From assembly GCF_011516635.5 (NCBI RefSeq), contig NZ_CP096255.1, forward strand, positions 4,586,501 through 4,650,500: 64,000 nt of DNA. The letters run 5' to 3'. Shown one piece after another: positions 47,374 through 56,387 of this stretch. The translations under genes and the position numbers were made by a program. How positions within the stretch are numbered: the first letter of the stretch is position 1; each line of letters starts with the position of its first letter. The stretch comes from Bradyrhizobium barranii subsp. apii (lineage in GTDB: Bacteria > Pseudomonadota > Alphaproteobacteria > Rhizobiales > Xanthobacteraceae). The notes under the pieces were generated by a model that saw only the letters and a list, made by a program, of their open reading frames with translations, had not been told where the DNA came from and did not search any database.

Positions 47374-49632
47374 ATGGGAAAACGATTGATTCCGCCGGAG
47401 GAACCGGCCGAAATTCACGAGGTGCCGCTGCGTGAGGCGCTGGAAGAGCGCTATCTCGCCTATGCGCTCTCCACCATCATGCACCGCGCGCTGCCGGATG
47501 CGCGCGACGGCCTGAAGCCGGTGCACCGGCGCATTCTCTACGGCATGCGCCTGCTCAGGCTCGACCCCGGCACGGCGTTCAAGAAATCCGCCAAGATCGT
47601 CGGCGACGTGATGGGCTCGTTCCATCCGCATGGCGACCAGGCGATCTACGACGCCATGGTGCGCCTCGCGCAGGACTTTTCCTCGCGCTACCCGCTGGTC
47701 GACGGCCAGGGCAATTTTGGCAATATCGACGGCGATAACCCGGCTGCCTACCGCTACACCGAAGCGCGCATGACCGACGTCGCGCGGCTTCTGCTCGAGG
47801 GCATCGACGAGGACGGCGTCGAGTTCCGGCCCAATTACGACGGCCAGTCGAAAGAGCCGGTCGTGCTGCCCGGCGGCTTTCCGAACCTGCTTGCCAACGG
47901 CGCGCAAGGCATCGCGGTCGGCATGGCGACCTCGATCCCGCCGCACAACGCGGCCGAGCTCTGCGACGCCGCGCTGCACCTGATCGAGAAGCCCGACGCG
48001 AAATCAAAGGCGCTGCTGAAGTGGGTGAAGGGACCGGATTTCCCGACCGGCGGCATCTGCGTCGATTCCAAGCAGGCGATCGCTGAAGCCTATACGACGG
48101 GTCGCGGCTCGTTCCGTGTTCGCGCTCGATGGGAGCAGGAAGAGGGTACGCGCGGCACCTGGGTCGTTGTCGTCACCGAGATCCCCTTCCTGGTGCAGAA
48201 GTCGCGCCTGATCGAGAAGGTCGCCGAGCTGCTGGACCAGAAGAAGCTGCCGCTGGTCGGCGACATCAGGGACGAGTCGGCCGAAGACGTTCGCATCGTG
48301 ATCGAGCCGAAGTCGAAGAACGTCGATCCCGCCCTGATGATGGAATCGTTGTTCCGGCTGACCGAGCTCGAAAACAAGATTCCGCTGAACCTCAACGTGC
48401 TGATCAAGGGCCGCATCCCCAAGGTCGTGGGGCTCGCGGAGTGCCTGCGCGAATGGCTCGACCATCTGCGCGACGTGCTGATCCGCCGCAGCAATTACCG
48501 CAAGGCGCAGATCGAGCACCGGCTGGAAGTCCTCGGCGGCCTGCTGATCGCCTATCTGAACATCGACGAGGTGATCAGGATCATCCGCACCCAGGATGAG
48601 CCGAAGCCGGCGTTGATGAAAGCGTTCAAGCTCACCGAGGTGCAGGCCGAAGCCATCCTCAACATGCGCCTGCGCTCCTTGCGCAAGCTCGAGGAAATGG
48701 AGATCCGCACCGAGGACAAGAACCTCCGCGCCGAGCTCAAGGGCATCAACGCGGTGCTCGCGTCCGAGCCCGAGCAGTGGAAGAAAGTCGGCGAGCAGGT
48801 CGGCAAGGTCCGCGACATGTTCGGACCGAAGACGCCGCTCGGCAAGCGCCGCACCACCTTTGCGGATGCGCCCGAGCACGACCTCGCCGCGATGGAAGAA
48901 GCCCTCGTCGAGCGCGAGCCGGTGACGGTCGTGGTCTCCGACAAGGGCTGGATCCGCACCATGAAGGGCCATGTCGAGGATCTCTCGGGGCTCGCCTTCA
49001 AGCAAGACGACAAGCTCGGTTTTGCCTTCTTCGCGGAGACGACCTCGAAGCTCTTGCTGTTCGCCACCAACGGCAAATTCTACTCGCTCGATGTTGCGAA
49101 GCTTCCGGGCGGTCGCGGCCATGGCGAGCCGATCCGTCTGTTCATCGACCTCGAGCAGGAGGCCGCTCCCGTCGCGCTGTTCGTCAACAAGGGCGGGCGC
49201 AAATTCCTGGTCGCGAGCCACGAGGGCCAGGGCTTCGTCGTCAACGAGGACGATTGCGTCGGCACGACCAAGAAGGGCAAGCAGGTCCTCAACGTCGACA
49301 TGCCGAACGAGGCGCGCACGGTCACCGAGGTGATCGGCGACACCGTCGCGGTCATCGGCGAGAACCGCAAGATGCTGATCTTCCCGCTCGACCAGGTGCC
49401 GGAGATGGCCCGCGGTCGCGGCGTGCGGCTGCAGAAGTACAAGGACGGCGGCCTGTCCGACGTCGCCGTGTTCGAGGCCAAGGCGGGCCTGACCTGGAAG
49501 GACTCCGCCGGCCGCGAATTCTCCGCGACCATGAAGGAGCTCGCCGAGTGGCAAGGCACCCGTGCGGATGCCGGCCGCATGCCGCCGAAGGGTTTCCCGA
49601 AGTCGAACAAGTTCGGCAAGGTGATCGGGTAA
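47374..49632 (+). CDS. parC: DNA topoisomerase IV subunit A
   Basis: 752-residue type IIA topoisomerase subunit that decatenates replicated chromosomes. EVPLREALEERYLAYALSTI begins the breakage-reunion domain. The active-site Tyr is in YRYTEARMTDVARLLLEG. The quinolone-pocket helix reads HPHGDQAIYDAMVRLAQ, so the positions equivalent to E. coli ParC Ser80 and Glu84 are Gln and Asp. The C-terminal beta-pinwheel is shorter than that of GyrA and lacks a GyrA box, supporting ParC. The parE gene is not in the window. Confidence 0.96.
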   Translation: MGKRLIPPEEPAEIHEVPLREALEERYLAYALSTIMHRALPDARDGLKPVHRRILYGMRLLRLDPGTAFKKSAKIVGDVMGSFHPHGDQAIYDAMVRLAQDFSSRYPLVDGQGNFGNIDGDNPAAYRYTEARMTDVARLLLEGIDEDGVEFRPNYDGQSKEPVVLPGGFPNLLANGAQGIAVGMATSIPPHNAAELCDAALHLIEKPDAKSKALLKWVKGPDFPTGGICVDSKQAIAEAYTTGRGSFRVRARWEQEEGTRGTWVVVVTEIPFLVQKSRLIEKVAELLDQKKLPLVGDIRDESAEDVRIVIEPKSKNVDPALMMESLFRLTELENKIPLNLNVLIKGRIPKVVGLAECLREWLDHLRDVLIRRSNYRKAQIEHRLEVLGGLLIAYLNIDEVIRIIRTQDEPKPALMKAFKLTEVQAEAILNMRLRSLRKLEEMEIRTEDKNLRAELKGINAVLASEPEQWKKVGEQVGKVRDMFGPKTPLGKRRTTFADAPEHDLAAMEEALVEREPVTVVVSDKGWIRTMKGHVEDLSGLAFKQDDKLGFAFFAETTSKLLLFATNGKFYSLDVAKLPGGRGHGEPIRLFIDLEQEAAPVALFVNKGGRKFLVASHEGQGFVVNEDDCVGTTKKGKQVLNVDMPNEARTVTEVIGDTVAVIGENRKMLIFPLDQVPEMARGRGVRLQKYKDGGLSDVAVFEAKAGLTWKDSAGREFSATMKELAEWQGTRADAGRMPPKGFPKSNKFGKVIG

Positions 49633-49642
49633 GCAGGCTCGT

Positions 49643-49689
49643 GTCCCGGATGCGCTGCAGCGTGAAACGCTGCTGCGCAGAGCCGGGAC
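49643..49689. repeat. short palindromic repeat after parC
   Basis: GTCCCGG and CCGGGAC ends enclose complementary GCTGCAGCGT/ACGCTGCTGC-like arms. This forms a hairpin shortly after the parC stop and may terminate it. Confidence 0.75.
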
Positions 49690-49811
49690 GCCACAACACA
49701 GGTGTCATGCCCCGGCTTGACCGGGGCATCCAGTACGCCGCGGCTTCTCGGTTTCATCACGTCCCTCTCCGGAATACTGGATCGCCCGCCTCTGTGCGCA
49801 ATTGCGCACTA

Positions 49812-50863
49812 GAGCATTTTCCGACCGGAAAGAATCGGGTGGGGATTCCCAAAACGGCGCGAGTCAGATTCAAGCTGCATGCTGGCGAGGGAGGCCAGCA
49901 TGTATGGCCAGGGCGCTTTCGGTTGATCTTCGCCAAAGGGTGGTAGCCGCGATTGACGGTGGCATGTCCTGTCGACAGGCTGCTGAGCGCTTTGGTGTCA
50001 GCGCGGCCAGTGCGATCCGCTGGCGCGCTCGCCTCAAGAAAGTTGGCGACATCGTTCCTAAACGCCAGGGCGGTGACCGCAAATCGCAGCGCATCGAAGC
50101 GCATTCGCAATTGATTCTGGAGGCGGTGACAGCGAGGCCGGATATCACGCTTGCCGAGTTGCGAGAACTGTTGAAACGTCATGGAATATCGACTGGCATC
50201 GCGTCGCTCTGGCGTTTTTTCCAGCGCAGAAAGATCACACTTAAAAAAAGACAGCGCACGCCGCCGAGCAACGGCGCGGCGATATAAATGCCGCACGTGA
50301 GGAGTGGTTCGAAGGGCAAATCGACCTTGACCCTGAGCGTCTCGTCTTCATCGACGAAACCAGCGCCAACACCAAAATGGCGCGGCGTTACGGGCGCTCG
50401 CCACGCGGCGAGCGATGTCGTGCAGCTATCCCACACGGACATTGGAAGACGACGACGTTCACCGCTGGATTGCGCTCCGACGGTCTGATCGCGCCGCTTG
50501 TTCTGGACGGTCCAATGGATGGCGACGCTTTCCTGGCCTACGTCGAGCAATTGCTCGCCCCATCGCTGCGGCCGGGCGATACCGTTATCATGGACAACTT
50601 GCCCGCTCACAAGGTCCATGGCGTTCGAGAGGCCATCCAGGCGGTCGGAGCTAGCCTGCTCTATCTTCCGCCCTACAGTCCAGACTTCAACCCGATTGAA
50701 ATGGCCTTCTCCAAACTGAAAGCGCTGTTGCGGACCGCCGCAGCCCGCACCATGCCCGATCTCTGGCAAGCAATCGCCAACGCTCTCAAACGCTTCTCAC
50801 CCGAGGAATGTCAAAATTATCTCGTCGCGGCTGGTTACGACGCAACGTGATCGGAAAACGCTC
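49812..50863 (+). mobile_element. IS630-family insertion sequence (complete)
   Basis: A 1052-bp element with terminal inverted repeats GAGCATTTTCCGACCGG at the left and GAGCGTTTTCCGATCACG read inward from the right. It is flanked by the TA target duplication (49810-49811 and 50864-50865) characteristic of this family. One transposase in two frames fills it. Confidence 0.92.
49904..50850 (+). CDS. IS630-family transposase expressed by -1 frameshift
   Basis: The first frame (to 50287) gives the N-terminal helix-turn-helix MARALSVDLRQRVVAAIDGG, SCRQAAERFGVSAASAIRWR and TLAELRELLKRHGI. At seven As followed by G (50243-50250) a -1 slip continues as KTAHAAEQRRGDINAAREEW and the DDE domain: Asp in LVFIDETSANTKMARRYG, Asp in TVIMDNLPAHKVHG and Glu in PPYSPDFNPIEMAFSKLK. 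The fused protein is 315 residues with all catalytic residues intact, so the copy is probably functional. Confidence 0.92.
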
Positions 50864-51000
50864 TAGGCGGGCGATGACAGCGAGTGTGGCGCAAACGCTT
50901 GGCAGATAGGCGTGAGCGCATAAGTGCCTGCGTCGATCGGGCACGAACATTGCTTTTTCTTTGCCTGCAAATGAACTCTCAAGAAGAAGCAAAAGGCACA

Positions 51001-52551
51001 ATGTTCAAACTGAAGGCTTTTATTCCGGCGCTGTTCGGCCTCGCGCTGGTCGCGGCGCCCGTGCATGCGGCGGGCAATCTCGTTGCAGTGCTCGAGGCGG
51101 AGATCGTCACGCTCGATCCGCATTTTTCCACGGCCTACATTTCGCGCACGTTTGGCTACATGGTGTTCGACACGCTCTTTGCGAAAGACTCCAAGGGCGA
51201 CATCAAGCCGCAGATGGTACAGGACTGGAAAGTCTCATCCGACGGATTGACCTATACGTTCACGCTGCGCGACGGCCTGAAATGGCATGACGGCCAGCCG
51301 GTCACGGCGGCCGATTGCGTGGCGTCGCTGCGCCGCTGGGGCACCCGCAGCGCGCTCGGCCGTCGCATCTTCGCGATCACGGCCTCGCTCGAGCCGACGG
51401 ATGCGAAAACCTTCGTGCTGACGCTGAAGGAGCCGTCCGGCCTCGTGATCGATGCGCTCGGCAATCCCGTCAGCCCGGTCGCTTTCATGATGCCCGAGCG
51501 CATCGCGAAAACACCCGGCGACCAGCGCATCACGGAGATCATCGGTTCCGGCCCGTTCGTCTACAGCAAGGCCGATCACCGCACCGGCGATCGCATGATC
51601 CTGAAGAAATTCGCCGACTATGTGCCGCGCCCCGAGCCCGCCGATTTCCTCGCCGGCGGCAAGCGCGTCGGCATCGACACGCTCGAGATCCGCGTTATCC
51701 CTGATGGTGCGACCGCCGCGTCCGCGCTGCAGGCCGGGGAGGTCGACTTCATGCAATATGCGCCGTTCGATCTGTTGCCGCAGCTGGAAAAGAATTCCCG
51801 CGTCAAGCTGGTCAATTTCACCGGCGGCAACATGTTCGCCGGCGCCTATCGTCTCAACGCCGCATCGAAGCCGTTTGATGATCCGGAAATTCGCCGCGTG
51901 CTGTGGAAGCTGGTCGACCAGCGCGAGGTGCTGGATGCGCTCGGGCTCGATGCCAAATACGCGGCTCCCTGCGCGACGTTCTTCACCTGCGGCACCACCT
52001 ATGAGAGCAAGGCGGGCACGGAAGCCGCCGCGAAGACGTCGATTGAAGCCGCGAAAGCTGCGCTGAAGGCGACCAAATATGCCGGCGAGCCCGTGGTCGT
52101 CATGGAAGCCAACGACCTCGAAGCCCCGCGTGTCTCGGCGCAGGTGCTGGCCGAGCGGCTGAAGCAGGCCGGGTTCAACGTCGATCTCCAGGTGATGGAC
52201 TGGGCGAGTGTGCTGGCGCGCCGCGCCAAGAAGGAGGGCTGGAGCGTCTATGGCGTCCACGCCGGCGGTTTTGACCTGGGCTCGCCGCTGACCAACGTCA
52301 TGGTCGCCTTCAACTGCGCCGACTTCACCGGCTGGCAATGCGATGCGCGCATCACGCCGCTGATGGAAGCCTTCGCCAAGGCACCTGCCGAGGAAGATCG
52401 CAAGAAAATCGCCGGCGAGATTCAGAGCGTCATGTACGATCAGGCGCCCGCGATCCCGTGGGGCCAGTTTGCGCAGCCGGCGGCCTATCGCGCCACCCTG
52501 CGTGGTCTGATACCGTCCGCGATCCCGGTGTTCTGGAACGTTGAGAAGTAA
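51001..52551 (+). CDS. ABC transporter substrate-binding protein, peptide/nickel type (SBP family 5)
   Basis: 516-residue periplasmic binding protein. The ATG giving MFKLKAFIPALFGLALVAAP with cleavage after VHA is the signal-peptide start; a longer upstream frame is rejected. Family features: AEIVTLDPHFSTAYISR, LTYTFTLRDGLKWHDGQPVT, and DPEIRRVLWKLVDQREVLDA. It should bind oligopeptides or similar ligands. No permease or ATPase genes are adjacent. The GMC oxidoreductase starts four bases after its stop, so the pair is co-transcribed. Confidence 0.93.
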   Translation: MFKLKAFIPALFGLALVAAPVHAAGNLVAVLEAEIVTLDPHFSTAYISRTFGYMVFDTLFAKDSKGDIKPQMVQDWKVSSDGLTYTFTLRDGLKWHDGQPVTAADCVASLRRWGTRSALGRRIFAITASLEPTDAKTFVLTLKEPSGLVIDALGNPVSPVAFMMPERIAKTPGDQRITEIIGSGPFVYSKADHRTGDRMILKKFADYVPRPEPADFLAGGKRVGIDTLEIRVIPDGATAASALQAGEVDFMQYAPFDLLPQLEKNSRVKLVNFTGGNMFAGAYRLNAASKPFDDPEIRRVLWKLVDQREVLDALGLDAKYAAPCATFFTCGTTYESKAGTEAAAKTSIEAAKAALKATKYAGEPVVVMEANDLEAPRVSAQVLAERLKQAGFNVDLQVMDWASVLARRAKKEGWSVYGVHAGGFDLGSPLTNVMVAFNCADFTGWQCDARITPLMEAFAKAPAEEDRKKIAGEIQSVMYDQAPAIPWGQFAQPAAYRATLRGLIPSAIPVFWNVEK

Positions 52552-52555
52552 CGCG

Positions 52556-54100
52556 ATGTACGATGTCATTGTTGTCGGCGGCGGCTCCGCCGGCGCCGCT
52601 GTTGCGGCGCGGTTGTCCGAAGATCCCGCAAGGCGCGTCCTGTTGCTCGAAGCGGGGCTGGACTGGCGCGCGGACGAGGCGCCCTGGGAGGTGATGACGC
52701 CAAATCCGATCCCGATCATCCACAAGCGTGAGTACCAGGAGAAATGGCAATGGCCCGATCTCCTGACGCGCCGGGTGGCCGGGCAGGAGCCGCGCTTCTA
52801 CTGGCGCGGCAAGGGGCTTGGCGGCTCATCGATGATGAACGGCCAGATCGCCATCCGCGGCGTCGCTGACGCGTTCGACGAATGGGCGGCCAATGGCTGC
52901 ACCGGCTGGTCGGCCAAGGACGTGATGCCGCTGTTCTCGGTGATCGAGGATGATTTGGAATTTGGTGACGCCCCGGGCCATGGAAGCGGCGGACCGCTGC
53001 CGGTCTATCGCGCTCCGCCCGAGAAGTGGGGCCCGATCGATCGCGGCCTGCGCGATGCGGCGCTGGCGAGCGGCTATCCCTGGTGCGCCGACCTCAACGG
53101 TCCTGATGGCGAGGGCGTCGCCTGCTATCCCATCAACAGCCGGGACAGCCGCCGCATCACGACCAACGAGGGCTATCTCGAGCCGGCGCGCGGCCGTGCC
53201 AATCTCGAGATTCGCGGGCACGCGCTGGTCGATCGCGTGCTGATCAGCGACGGCCGGGCGACCGGCCTTCGTGTTCACATCGAAGGGCAGTGCACCCACG
53301 AGATCAGCGCGCGCCAGATCGTGCTCTGCGCCGGCGCCATCCACAGTCCGGCGATCCTGCTGCGTTCGGGCATCGGACCGGCGGATGAGCTGAAGGCGAT
53401 GGGGATCGCGATCGAGCGCGATCTGCCGGTCGGCCGCCACTTCTTCGACCACCCGCTGTTTCGCGCCACGATCCAGCTCCACGAAAACCTGCGGCCGACC
53501 GATCCGGACACCCGCCACACCAATTGCTGCGTGACCTATTCCTCCGGCCTCGCCGATGGCGGCAAGCGCGACATGATCCTGATCGCGTTCAACCACCGCG
53601 GCATCGGCGTGCCCGGAGCGATCGGCGCCGGCCTGTTCAACGCCTATTCGCGCGGCACGCTCAAGCTGGCCTCGACCGATCCGGCGATCGATCCCATCGT
53701 CGAGGAGAACATGCTTGCCGATCCCCGCGACATGCTGCGCATGATGGACGCGGTGAAACGGCTGGCCGTGATCACCTCGCACCCGGCGCTTTCAGGCATT
53801 GCCGATTGGATCAGGCTGACCGACACCGATCTGACGCTGCCGCAAGCTGCGGCCTTGCCGGATCACGAGCTCGATGCGCTGCTGCGCCGCGAGACCGGAG
53901 ACATCCAGCATGCCGCCGGCAGTTGCCGCATGAGCGGCGTTAACGACGCTGACGGCGTGGTCAACCCTGATGGCACGGTGAAAGGCATAAGCGGCCTGCG
54001 CGTGGCCGACGCCTCGATCATGCCGTCCGACTGCCGCGCCAACACCCACTTCACGACGGTGGTGATCGGCGAGGCGATTGCGCGGATGATGATGCGTTAG
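52556..54100 (+). CDS. GMC-family FAD-dependent oxidoreductase
   Basis: 514-residue glucose-methanol-choline oxidoreductase. FAD-binding motif DVIVVGGGSAGAAVAARLSE at the N-terminus, family signature WRGKGLGGSSMMNGQIAIRG, second signature VLCAGAIHSPAILLRSGIGP, and the C-terminal active-site region HAAGSCRMSG and DCRANTHFTTVVIGE. It oxidises an alcohol or similar substrate, which is unknown. It lies directly behind a solute-binding protein gene, suggesting that the transported compound, or a product of it, is the substrate; this is inference. Confidence 0.93.
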   Translation: MYDVIVVGGGSAGAAVAARLSEDPARRVLLLEAGLDWRADEAPWEVMTPNPIPIIHKREYQEKWQWPDLLTRRVAGQEPRFYWRGKGLGGSSMMNGQIAIRGVADAFDEWAANGCTGWSAKDVMPLFSVIEDDLEFGDAPGHGSGGPLPVYRAPPEKWGPIDRGLRDAALASGYPWCADLNGPDGEGVACYPINSRDSRRITTNEGYLEPARGRANLEIRGHALVDRVLISDGRATGLRVHIEGQCTHEISARQIVLCAGAIHSPAILLRSGIGPADELKAMGIAIERDLPVGRHFFDHPLFRATIQLHENLRPTDPDTRHTNCCVTYSSGLADGGKRDMILIAFNHRGIGVPGAIGAGLFNAYSRGTLKLASTDPAIDPIVEENMLADPRDMLRMMDAVKRLAVITSHPALSGIADWIRLTDTDLTLPQAAALPDHELDALLRRETGDIQHAAGSCRMSGVNDADGVVNPDGTVKGISGLRVADASIMPSDCRANTHFTTVVIGEAIARMMMR

Positions 54101-54102
54101 CG

Positions 54103-54834
54103 CTAGAAGTGATAGTTCACGCCTGCCGTCACGGCGTGAATGCGATCCTTCAGGCTGAAGATGTTGACGGTCGTGCCGGCCCCATTGCTGAGCAACGCGC
54201 TGTGGTCGCCGAAGTCGTAATAGTCGTACTCGAAAACCGCGGACCAATGCGGCGCGAACGCCCAGTCGACGCCGGTGCCGGCGGTCCAGCCGGTTCGGGT
54301 GCTGGCTCCGCTGGGATTGACGGGGACGCCACCAGCGGGCGTGAAGGCATCGTCAAGCTTTTCACGCGTCCAGGCGCCGCCGCCCCGGACGAACACCAGC
54401 CAGCGATCAGCGAACGCGTAGCCGAGCCGCGCGGTGGCCGAGGCCAGGAAGTCGTTGCTCATCGTGAACTGGCTGGGGACGACGACGCCGGTCACGAGGT
54501 TTCTGACGGTGCCGGCGTGCGAGTTGCGGAGGCTGCTCCAGGCCGCACGGCCTTCGGCACCCACGACCCATCTGGTCGCAAATTGATAGTCGCAGCCGAC
54601 CTGTCCGCCCCCAACGAAGCCTGTTGAACTGAAGGAGACAGAGTTTCCAAGCGAGTTGGTGGTCCGGTCGTCGCTGACGACACCGCCGACGTGTGCGCCG
54701 ACATAGCAACCGGTCCAGGTGAAGGGGATAGGCGCGAGGGGAGGTGCCTTCACCGCCAGATCAGCCGCCAAGGCCGCGCTGGAAAATCCCACTGTCAAAA
54801 GCATACCGGCGCAAAGATTGATGCAACGCGTCAT
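54103..54834 (-). CDS. outer-membrane beta-barrel protein (Omp25/Omp31-like)
   Basis: 243-residue porin-like surface protein. The signal peptide MTRCINLCAGMLLTVGFSSA is cleaved after ALA, leaving ADLAVKAPPLAPIPFTWTGC. The motif FTWTGCYVGAHVGG is the hallmark of this alphaproteobacterial family. Eight alternating strands follow, and the protein ends VTAGVNYHF with the terminal Phe. The start is the ATG after GGGGACATTTCAGAA. It converges on the GMC gene with three bases between the stops. Confidence 0.93.
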   Translation of the reverse strand: MTRCINLCAGMLLTVGFSSAALAADLAVKAPPLAPIPFTWTGCYVGAHVGGVVSDDRTTNSLGNSVSFSSTGFVGGGQVGCDYQFATRWVVGAEGRAAWSSLRNSHAGTVRNLVTGVVVPSQFTMSNDFLASATARLGYAFADRWLVFVRGGGAWTREKLDDAFTPAGGVPVNPSGASTRTGWTAGTGVDWAFAPHWSAVFEYDYYDFGDHSALLSNGAGTTVNIFSLKDRIHAVTAGVNYHF

Positions 54835-55001
54835 TTCTGAAATGTCCCCACATGCCCAAAACGTGCATGCATCTTTGCCAGATATGGTGGGCGTGGCGGA
54901 AGGTCGCATCGATGCGATCCATACAAGTTTTGGTAGAGCGTGGCGCAAATGTCACGCAATGAGGTTGCGGCCTGAGGATGACAGCTCGATGAAGCTGCTG
55001 C

Positions 55002-56387
55002 TCAGATCACCCCCACCAGCCGGAGTGCCACGCCCGCGGCGCAGCTGCCGGCGAGCACGGTGAGCATGCCGAGCTTGAAGCGGAAGATCGCGGTTGCGGC
55101 CGCGATTGACAGCAGCAGCGCCGGGATGTCGATGCTGGTCAGCACCGGCCTGTCGAATGCGAACGGGAAAGCGTGCACCGGAACGGTCTCGCGAAACAGC
55201 GTGTGCAGCGCGAACCAGATCGAGAGGTTGAGGATCACGCCGACGACAGCGGCGGTGATCGCGCTGAGTGCGCCGGCGAGGCCCGTGTTGCCGCGCAGGC
55301 GCTCGATGTAGGGGGCTCCGACGAAGATCCAGAGGAAGCAGGGGGTGAACGTGACCCAGGTCGCAAGCAGTCCGCCGAGCGTCGCTGCAAGCATCGGCGA
55401 CAGGCCGCCTGGATCGCGATAGGCGGCCATGAAGCCAACGAACTGAAGCACCATGATCAGCGGACCCGGCGTGGTCTCGGCCATGCCGAGACCGTCGAGC
55501 ATCTCGTGCGGCTTCAGCCAGTGATAATGCTCGACCGCCTGCTGCGCAACATACGCCAGCACCGCATAAGCGCCGCCGAACGTGACCAGCGCCATCTTGG
55601 AGAAGAACAGCGCGATCTGGCTGAACACGCTGGCTTGACCAAGAATCAAAAGCAGCGCGATCACCGGCACCAGCCAGAGCGCGAGCCATAGCGCACCGAC
55701 GCGGATCGCGCGCGCGGTGTTGGGGCGCACATGTTCGGGAACGGCTTCGCCGAGCATGCTGTCGATCACGGCGGTGCTGCCGCCGGGGCCGTGGGCCGCC
55801 GGGGCAAACTCCGGACGGCCGGTTCGCGCGCCGACATATCCGATCACGCCGGCGGCGACGATGATGATCGGGAAGGGGACCGCGAAGAAGAAGATCGCGA
55901 CGAAGGCGATTGCGGCGAGTGCAATCATGATGCGGTTCTTCAGCGCGCGCTTGCCGACGCGCACCACGGCTTCGAGGACGATGGTCAGCACGGCCGCCTT
56001 CAGCCCGAAGAACAGCGCCTCGACGAAGCTGACATTGCCGAAAGCCGCGTAGATGTAGCTGAGGCCCATGATGGCGATGATGCCGGGCAGGATGAAGAGC
56101 CCGCCCGCCATCAGCCCGCCGGCGGTGCGATGCATCAGCCAGCCGACATAGGTAGCCAGCTGCTGCGCCTCCGGTCCGGGCAGGAGCATGCAGTAGTTCA
56201 GCGCATGCAGGAATCGGCCTTCGGAGATCCAGTTCTTCTCCTCGACCAGGATGCGATGCATCACCGCGATCTGGCCCGCGGGGCCGCCAAAGCTCAGGCA
56301 GGCGACGCGGAGCCAGACGCGGAAGGCTTCACCGAAGCTGATGCCGTGACCGGCATCAGCCCCCGTTTGATTGGCGCGGATGTCCAT
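55002..56387 (-). CDS. chrA: chromate efflux transporter ChrA
   Basis: 461-residue long-chain CHR-family transporter. Two homologous halves are visible: the first with FRVWLRVACLSFGGPAGQIA and LLPGPEAQQLATYVGW, the second with FFSKMALVTFGGAYAVLAYV and ETTPGPLIMVLQFVGFMAAY. About ten membrane helices. It exports chromate from the cytoplasm. Its ATG overlaps the upstream stop by one base (TGATG), so it is translated with the rhodanese-ChrB gene. Confidence 0.96.
   Translation of the reverse strand: MDIRANQTGADAGHGISFGEAFRVWLRVACLSFGGPAGQIAVMHRILVEEKNWISEGRFLHALNYCMLLPGPEAQQLATYVGWLMHRTAGGLMAGGLFILPGIIAIMGLSYIYAAFGNVSFVEALFFGLKAAVLTIVLEAVVRVGKRALKNRIMIALAAIAFVAIFFFAVPFPIIIVAAGVIGYVGARTGRPEFAPAAHGPGGSTAVIDSMLGEAVPEHVRPNTARAIRVGALWLALWLVPVIALLLILGQASVFSQIALFFSKMALVTFGGAYAVLAYVAQQAVEHYHWLKPHEMLDGLGMAETTPGPLIMVLQFVGFMAAYRDPGGLSPMLAATLGGLLATWVTFTPCFLWIFVGAPYIERLRGNTGLAGALSAITAAVVGVILNLSIWFALHTLFRETVPVHAFPFAFDRPVLTSIDIPALLLSIAAATAIFRFKLGMLTVLAGSCAAGVALRLVGVI

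Larger units (their letters stand above)
49703..50879. repeat. palindromic repeat split by the IS630-family element
   Basis: The left part (49703-49811) starts TGTCATGCCCCGGCTTGACC and includes ATCCAGTACGCCGCGG and ATACTGGATCGCCCGCC. The right part (50866-50879) is GGCGGGCGATGACA, complementary to the left part's CGCCCGCC and TGTCAT. Rejoined without the element, it is a typical Bradyrhizobium repeat. Confidence 0.8.
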
